64,000 bases of DNA. Origin: Candidatus Bathyarchaeota archaeon (GTDB lineage Archaea; Thermoproteota; Bathyarchaeia; Bathyarchaeales; DTEX01). The stretch's first letter is position 1; each line of letters starts with the position of its first letter. The notes below the pieces were generated by a model that did not search any database, was not told the DNA's origin, and saw nothing but the letters and a program-made list of their open reading frames with translations. Where the stretch lies: contig JAGTQE010000006.1 of the NCBI GenBank assembly GCA_018396635.1, positions 25,596-89,595 of the forward strand, read 5' to 3'. The position numbers and the translations under genes were made by a program. Of this stretch, positions 59,338 to 64,000 are shown piece by piece.

Positions 59338-59410
59338 GCTTATCCCAACTAAGTAGCCCATTAAATATTACAACAATACTTTTGATTCTCCTTCGCCAAA
59401 TTTTAGATTT

Positions 59411-60523
59411 ATGGGCCCTTTAAGCAATTTGATGACTGTTTTTCGCGGGGAGAAGCCGTCTTCAATACCGTGGTTTGTGGACTTAATCTATTGGTATGAG
59501 GCTGAGAAGGGTAGAGGGACCCTGCCCGAGAAATATGTGGGGCTTGAGGGCTATCGGAGGCTCTGTGAGGATCTTGGCTGCGGAACATATGGTGGGCTCA
59601 TATCCTTTCCTGGTGAGGTTAAATATGGCGGAAATGTTGTTATCCGTCGCTTTGAGGAGGAGACTGCTGAGGGAAGATTTAGGCGCACGATTTACGAGAC
59701 TTCTCTTGGCAATTTGACGACCATAGAGAAGTTTTCTAGGGTGAGCTACAGTTGGAGGACAATTAAATATCCTGTTGAGGGCGGAGAGGACTTTAAGGTT
59801 TACCGCCATATTCTCAGAAATATTGAGGTTAAGCCGGACTACAGCCTCCAAGAAAAGCAGATTAAAGTTATGGGTGAGTGGGGTGCCGTGAGCTCTCTAC
59901 CCCCAAGAGTGCCCTTCGCCCGCCTCCTAATAGAGGTTTGCGGGGTATCCAAACTCTACTCCATGATGCTTAGAATGAGGGAGGAGATTGAAGAAACCAT
60001 TCAACTAATGGAGGAGGCGGATGATCAGTTCTATGAGGCGATATTGGGTTCGCCGACTCCACTAGTCTGCTTCGGCGACAACATATCTAGTGAGCTCATC
60101 AGCCCGACAATATTTAGGAGATATTATGCTCCATATTATAGGAGGCGTTTTTCACAGCTACACTCCAAGAAAATGTATGGCTACATACATATTGACGGAG
60201 CTTTAAGAGGAGTTCTACCATTGGTAGACGAGACTGGAGCGGACTGCGTTGAGTCTGTGACGCCAGCGCCAGTAGGAGACGTCCCTCTCGAGATGCTTCG
60301 GATGCTCGCGGGAGAGCGTATAGTTTTGTGGGGAGGTATACCTGGGGCATACCTGAGCACAGCCTATGCGGATGATAGTCTAAGGCACCTATTCTATAAG
60401 ATAATTGCTTTGCTTCCGGAGCTTGGGAGATTCATACTTGGATCTGCAGATCAGCTTCCACCAAACGGGGATCTGGCGAGGGTGAAATGGATATCTGAGG
60501 AATTAAGGAAAATTGAGGGGTAG
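59411..60523 (+). CDS. Uroporphyrinogen decarboxylase-fold protein (third copy)
   Basis: A 370-residue UroD-family protein distinct from its neighbour. It has KPSSIPWFVDLIYWYEAEKG, TYGGLISFPGEVKYGGNV, EADDQFYEAILGSPTPLVCFGDNISSELISPTIFRRYYAPYYRRRF, YGYIHIDGALRGVLPLVDETGADCVESVTPAPVGD and VLWGGIPGAYL. The HIDG and E-x-x-x-P region is where zinc methyltransferases of this fold hold substrate and metal. It is divergent from the other UroD gene, with a 73-base shared region, and is convergent with the GH36-like gene. Substrate unknown. Confidence 0.8.
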   Translation: MGPLSNLMTVFRGEKPSSIPWFVDLIYWYEAEKGRGTLPEKYVGLEGYRRLCEDLGCGTYGGLISFPGEVKYGGNVVIRRFEEETAEGRFRRTIYETSLGNLTTIEKFSRVSYSWRTIKYPVEGGEDFKVYRHILRNIEVKPDYSLQEKQIKVMGEWGAVSSLPPRVPFARLLIEVCGVSKLYSMMLRMREEIEETIQLMEEADDQFYEAILGSPTPLVCFGDNISSELISPTIFRRYYAPYYRRRFSQLHSKKMYGYIHIDGALRGVLPLVDETGADCVESVTPAPVGDVPLEMLRMLAGERIVLWGGIPGAYLSTAYADDSLRHLFYKIIALLPELGRFILGSADQLPPNGDLARVKWISEELRKIEG

Positions 60524-60538
60524 GCTGTGGAGGGAGCC

Positions 60539-62671
60539 TTATATCTCTATTAGGGAGCCTTTCTCCACTTTGGCTTCGTTGAAAGCTCCTTTAGCATAGT
60601 ATAGGAGTGTACCTGAGGATAATGTTTCAACCAAGATTTTCCCGCTAGGCAACTTGAAAGCTCTTATTGGGAAACGCGGAAGAATATACTCTTTTAGACC
60701 TATGACTGCTCTATCATCCTCAACTGGTACCAGGTTGATCACTTCCACTTCAAGTTCGCCTAGCGATATCTTGAGATCTTCATTCTCTTTCAAGAGGCCG
60801 GATTCGCCGCTAAACGCCTTATGGTAGGCGTAGTCTCCACGCTTAACAGGGAACGGTAGACCGCTGAGCGATATACAATCCTCTATTACTCCCCCCAATC
60901 TATTGACGTTGAATGCGGCGATAGATATGCTACCATTTGTCTCGGAGGCGATTTTCAATAGAACTCGATTATTATAGGGGTCGCTGAATAGGGAGTCTAT
61001 GGTGGGCGAAGCCGGCCTATCAACTTTAACAAGTCTTCCGTCTGGCAGAACAAAACGCTTCAGGAGATTAATATCGGTTTTATCCGCATGCCTATCTGTT
61101 ATATATATTGGCCCCCCACTAAATATTCTAGCTACGGCATGGATCTTCGCATACGGGTCATAGGACATGAACATATCGTAGTCTGGATGCGCAATGTGAC
61201 TGAACAATATCGCGTTGTATACGCTGAAGAGCGTGTGGAGCTTGGCGTCACCCTTCCAGAAAGGCACATAATCCATGGACACCCTCATAACATTGCTGAA
61301 TAGGAAGTTGCTATAGTTTTCGGGAGCCATGCTCATACAATTCAATATATCTAAACCATTAGCATACGCAGCCGCCTGCATAGCCACCTCAACATTCTTG
61401 GCGGCTTCACCAACCATGACGGCGTCGCTATACAGCGCATGTAAAACCCATTGATTGTCTATTTTAACGAAATCTATGCGGTTATCTTTCACCCATGAGA
61501 AGAACTTATCATACAAGTTGAATGCGTCCTCCATGCTTGGCGGAGGAACATAGTTTCCAACGAACCTTGAGAAGAAGCCGCTACCGCCAAGTTCCCTTAG
61601 AACTTCATCTTCGAAGCCGCCCCAATGAATATTTATCGTATGCCAGAGCCCAACCAATTCAACGCCCATATCTTTCAGGGCTCTAGACACGCCGCCTATA
61701 CCTTCGGGGAAGCGTTTATTTGCGGCTAGCCTCTTTAAGGCTCTCCGCGGCCAGCCCTCCCGGCTCACCTCCTCCTGCCATCCATCATCTATTATAACCC
61801 ATCCTAGGCGGAGTCCCCTATTAATCAGTCCGCCGACAATTTTAACGATGTTCTCATGGGATAAATCCTCGGTTAGTAGTGCGTTCCAAGAGCACCATCC
61901 AATCTTATCCATGATAATAGGCTTCCTCTTCAAGATTCTGGGCTTAAATCTAACGAATGATGCTGCAGCATTAACGCATTCCTTAATGGCTTCGTAAGGA
62001 TCATTACTTACGGCCAGCGAGGCAACATAGCTCTCATAAATATTTCTAGAGGCCTTGCCTGAAAAGATGCTCAGCTTTGGGCCTGGCCATAAATATGCCG
62101 TCGTTTTATCTGAGAGTGTAAGTAGGGCTAGGTACTTATTGCCGTAATCGGCTAGGAGAAAGATGCTGTAGCAAGGTATTTCTTCGAAGCCCTTTAAAAA
62201 TACTGGATAGGTCCAGCATGGGTAGCCGCGCACATAATCCTCATGCTCAATAAAGCCTAGCGCCGGCGGATACTCTGGGTCGTCCGGCGGCTTCGGGCCT
62301 TTAGGCTCCTTGTCGACTGCAATCTGATTGTAGTATCCGAATGCGCTTGAATAGTACTTGGCAGCTTCCCTATGTGTTGTTAAAGCCAAGACCCTGTTTG
62401 GCTTATCGGTGCATATATTTATTTCAAGCGGAAACTTGTAGCTTAGATCTCTCAGTGATGATGCTGAAAAGCTGATAACTCTGCAAAGTCCCCTTCCAGA
62501 TATCCCTATGTTCACGAAAGCATCCTCACAACTGAACTTATAAACCTCCCGTCCATCTGCCTTGGAGGTCTTTGCCTGTTCACATGTTGCCTTAGACCCG
62601 TCGGCGAAGATTACGGTAAGTGGACTCAGCTCTATTGCTAAATCTCCCACAATAAAACATGGCTTACCCAT
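60539..62671 (-). CDS. Raffinose-synthase/alpha-galactosidase-like glycosidase (GH36 family type)
   Basis: A 710-residue protein of the Sip1/raffinose-synthase-like GH36 branch, which in Sulfolobus includes an alpha-galactosidase. The catalytic domain has KIGWCSWNALLTEDLSHENI, GWVIIDDGWQEE, ELVGLWHTINIHWGG, the nucleophile motif DFVKIDNQWV (Asp) and RVSMDYVPFW as the likely acid/base strand. The N-terminal beta-sandwich and C-terminal domain complete the family length. No signal peptide is seen, so it acts inside the cell. It is convergent with the UroD-type gene. Substrate (galactosides or other alpha-linked sugars) is inferred from family. Confidence 0.85.
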   Translation of the reverse strand: MGKPCFIVGDLAIELSPLTVIFADGSKATCEQAKTSKADGREVYKFSCEDAFVNIGISGRGLCRVISFSASSLRDLSYKFPLEINICTDKPNRVLALTTHREAAKYYSSAFGYYNQIAVDKEPKGPKPPDDPEYPPALGFIEHEDYVRGYPCWTYPVFLKGFEEIPCYSIFLLADYGNKYLALLTLSDKTTAYLWPGPKLSIFSGKASRNIYESYVASLAVSNDPYEAIKECVNAAASFVRFKPRILKRKPIIMDKIGWCSWNALLTEDLSHENIVKIVGGLINRGLRLGWVIIDDGWQEEVSREGWPRRALKRLAANKRFPEGIGGVSRALKDMGVELVGLWHTINIHWGGFEDEVLRELGGSGFFSRFVGNYVPPPSMEDAFNLYDKFFSWVKDNRIDFVKIDNQWVLHALYSDAVMVGEAAKNVEVAMQAAAYANGLDILNCMSMAPENYSNFLFSNVMRVSMDYVPFWKGDAKLHTLFSVYNAILFSHIAHPDYDMFMSYDPYAKIHAVARIFSGGPIYITDRHADKTDINLLKRFVLPDGRLVKVDRPASPTIDSLFSDPYNNRVLLKIASETNGSISIAAFNVNRLGGVIEDCISLSGLPFPVKRGDYAYHKAFSGESGLLKENEDLKISLGELEVEVINLVPVEDDRAVIGLKEYILPRFPIRAFKLPSGKILVETLSSGTLLYYAKGAFNEAKVEKGSLIEI

Positions 62672-62773
62672 AATCCATACGCGCCGTTAAGTGATCCATG
62701 CTCATAGATTAACTGGAGGCTTTAGGCTAATAAGATTACTGGTTCATTATGGACTCTGAATTAGCCACATTAC

Positions 62774-62992
62774 ATGATAGTCGTCTTGGAGAAATTTAAG
62801 GAGCGGGGCTTCATCGAGAACATAGAATTACTTAGCAGGCTCTGGAACGGCTCATTCACAATAGAGGTGTTCCCATGCACGCCAGAACGAATAAAGAAAT
62901 ACAATGGCAGAAAGGTTGTCATAATGGAAGCGCTTGAAAAGGGCATAAAGATAGACCTAGAAAGATATATAAAAAGGCGTAGCTTGGACTGA
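62774..62992 (+). pseudogene. Nucleotidyltransferase-like C-terminal fragment
   Basis: A 72-residue frame (LWNGSFTIEVFPCTPERIKKY and VVIMEALEKGIKIDLERYIK). It resembles the end of MNT-type nucleotidyltransferase proteins of HEPN/MNT modules, whose last third reads like D-V-x-P-x-T-P-E and E-A-L-x-x-G. The N-terminal GSxxxG catalytic half is absent upstream, so it is truncated or a small diverged gene. It is the first of several degraded toxin-antitoxin-like pieces. Confidence 0.4.
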
Positions 62993-63053
62993 TAAGAACA
63001 CTTCTATAGAGGTTTATTAAGCAACAGCTCCTATGTTTTAATTGAGTCTTTCT

Positions 63054-63260
63054 CTAATAATGGTAAATTCTTTTTCTTGTGTCTATTACTATGATTTTCT
63101 CTTGCTCATAAACTTTGAATAGCGCCCTATATTTTCCAACGCGTAGTCTGGATGTGTTTGCTTCGCCAGCGATCTTAACTATATCGAGTTGAATGTTTGG
63201 GAAGTCCTAAATTTCGTCAATGGGCTTCAGCTCGCTGAAGCGCTTATCCTTAACTCTTAA
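63054..63260 (-). pseudogene. RelE-type toxin remnant with an in-frame TAG
   Basis: Read on the minus strand, VKDKRFSELKPIDEI, a TAG stop, then DFPNIQLDIVKIAGEA, RLRVGKYRALFKVYEQEK and IIVIDTRKRIYHY follow in one frame. The KIxGE...RLRVGxYRxLFxV...I..ID.R..IY pattern is the RelE/ParE toxin core. The TAG at 63207-63209 interrupts it and no proper start precedes it, so it is inactive as read. Confidence 0.65.
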
Positions 63261-63384
63261 CTATTTCGTCAATCTCTTTTAGTAGGTATTCTTCGGTTGT
63301 TAGGAATATGTCTTCGAGAAAGCCCTTAAGCTCATCAATCTTCTTACTAATCTCCTCGATCTTCTCAAGAACAGTCTCGCCCAA
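63250..63384 (-). CDS. Small antitoxin-like protein
   Basis: A 44-residue frame starting at a TTG with AAGGT upstream: GETVLEKIEEISKKIDELKG, then FLEDIFLTTEEYLLKEIDEIVKS. It is helical and acidic, as archaeal RelB-type antitoxins are, and it overlaps the broken RelE frame by a few bases, the usual antitoxin-then-toxin order. It is too short for the ORF track. Confidence 0.45.
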   Translation of the reverse strand: MGETVLEKIEEISKKIDELKGFLEDIFLTTEEYLLKEIDEIVKS

Positions 63385-63440
63385 AAAGTTTTACCTTAAA
63401 CAATGAAAATAAACATTACCCTAATAACATTTACCTCTCA

Positions 63441-63578
63441 TTACCACTTCAACTTTCTTACAGGGATAACGCCACTTTTCCGAGTTGAGAGAACTGTTTT
63501 CCCATGGTTTATGTGGGGATTAAGCGCAAGAGGATCTCTCCCATATCAATAATGCTTGAATCCCCTTTGCTCAACCAT
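63441..63578 (-). pseudogene. Broken short ORF, family unknown
   Basis: A 45-codon minus-strand frame: MVEQRGFKHY, a TGA stop, YGRDPLALNPHINHGKTVL and then STRKSGVIPVRKLKW. The protein-like composition is kept on both sides of the stop. Family not recognised. It lies between the toxin remnant and the regulator gene, consistent with a decayed accessory region. Confidence 0.3.
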
Positions 63579-63645
63579 GATTTCCTCTAAGCACTGGGAG
63601 TGATTTTCTAAATAATTTTCGCTTGAATTTAAAGTCTATGCTAAT

Positions 63646-63987
63646 CTATTTTATTGTTTCTACTATAGCTGGCTTTTGCATCTTAGCTTTTTCTTTTTCC
63701 GCTATTTGTAGGGAGAGTTGCCTCTCATACTCAATGAGCATTTTTATGATTGGGTTCTCAAGGTTGACCTTATATAAGGTGGCGCGTCCAATTTTTCTTG
63801 ATGCTACGACTAGGCCGAGCTCCTCTAAATCTTTAAAGTACTTATAAAATGTGAGCTTGCTCATTCCTAGGGCTTCCACTATTTCCTTCTTGGTGAAGTC
63901 GTTTAGCTTAAAGTCTAATAGGTAGTCTAGGATCCTAAGCTTTGGTGAGTTGCCTAAGGCTTTGATTAAGAGCGATTCACACTCCAT
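63646..63987 (-). CDS. Winged-helix transcriptional regulator
   Basis: A 113-residue DNA-binding protein. Residues 8-80 are a winged helix: LGNSPKLRILDYLLDFKLNDFTKKEIVEALGMSKLTFYKYFKDLEELGLV (helix-turn-helix in EIVEALGMSKLTFYKYFKDL) and the wing SRKIGRATLYKVN. The C-terminal 30 residues form a helix rich in Glu/Lys (EYERQLSLQIAEKEKAKMQ). Such regulators are common in archaeal mobile and toxin regions. No operator is identified. It is close to the window edge, and its target is unknown. Confidence 0.82.
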   Translation of the reverse strand: MECESLLIKALGNSPKLRILDYLLDFKLNDFTKKEIVEALGMSKLTFYKYFKDLEELGLVVASRKIGRATLYKVNLENPIIKMLIEYERQLSLQIAEKEKAKMQKPAIVETIK

Positions 63988-64000
63988 TCTCTATCAAGTT

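Noticed and set aside
58297-60523. The two UroD-fold genes as HemE of heme biosynthesis
   Set aside because: Tandem diverged copies beside glycosidase genes lack HemE-like N-terminal substrate motifs and have no other heme genes nearby.
63054-63260. TAG in the RelE remnant read as pyrrolysine
   Set aside because: No pyl genes or Pyl-dependent methylamine methyltransferases are seen in the window, and the toxin frame also lacks a start, so decay is simpler.
1-64000. CRISPR arrays, prophage or IS elements
   Set aside because: No regularly spaced repeats, transposase or phage structural genes were seen on reading both strands.

Overview
The window is archaeal chromosomal DNA. The markers are an RNA polymerase subunit D with ferredoxin-type clusters, subunit N, ribosomal proteins L18e, L7Ae, S28e and L24e, an archaeal-type GluRS, a mevalonate/isopentenyl phosphate kinase lipid cluster, DUF373, tRNA genes with bulge-helix-bulge introns, frequent GTG/TTG starts and TATA-type promoters close to start codons. 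The gene mix (lactate racemase-like protein, corrinoid methyltransferase genes, Hyp maturation proteins, GTP-PEPCK, many sugar enzymes) suggests a Thermoproteota lineage such as Bathyarchaeia. That placement is an inference from gene content, not a phylogeny.

Layout. 1-4418: end of rps11, then rpoD, rpl18e, rpl13, rps9, rpoN, eno and rps2 in one tight operon. 4526-13067: MEMO-like protein, mevalonate kinase, isopentenyl phosphate kinase, IDI-2, prenyl synthase, gltX, a cytidylate-kinase-like P-loop protein and a LarA-like protein. 13206-14096: rpl7ae, rps28e, rpl24e. 14121-23528: small enzymes, a drug-type ABC exporter, a UroD-type methyltransferase with its corrinoid protein, moaE/moaD, a zinc protein and an amidohydrolase. 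23631-27458: a fucose-isomerase-like protein, then hypB-like, hypA and hypE. 27461-30200: a DUF5131 protein carrying a 148-residue mini-intein, divergent from a stand-alone primase-fold (AEP) gene. 30404-38303: sugar-acid and redox enzymes, hypD/hypC, and a decayed patch with a wecB fragment. 38326-43935: PEPCK, then NikR divergent from a metal ABC importer. 43977-49679: DUF362 protein, tRNA-Ala and tRNA-Tyr (both with introns), a secreted subtilisin, and a DUF4430/ECF-S-like pair under a 31-bp palindrome. 49715-54742: coiled-coil protein, DUF373, purine nucleoside/MTA phosphorylase, cis-prenyltransferase, YchF-like GTPase. 54914-62671: a carbohydrate island with glycosidase-like proteins, a DUF4432 protein and two UroD-fold proteins. 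62774-64000: remnants of toxin-antitoxin-type genes and a winged-helix regulator.

How it fits together. Nickel recurs: NikR with a candidate operator at a metal importer, HypA/B/C/D/E for [NiFe] hydrogenase maturation (no hydrogenase structural gene is seen here) and a LarA-like enzyme. Corrinoid chemistry also recurs: three UroD-fold genes, one corrinoid protein, and a DUF4430/ECF-S pair that could import a vitamin. The lipid cluster supplies steps of the archaeal alternative mevalonate route. The observations most worth checking are the intein, the doubly interrupted tRNA-Tyr, the palindromic operator over the ECF-S-like start, and the UroD/glycosidase island.
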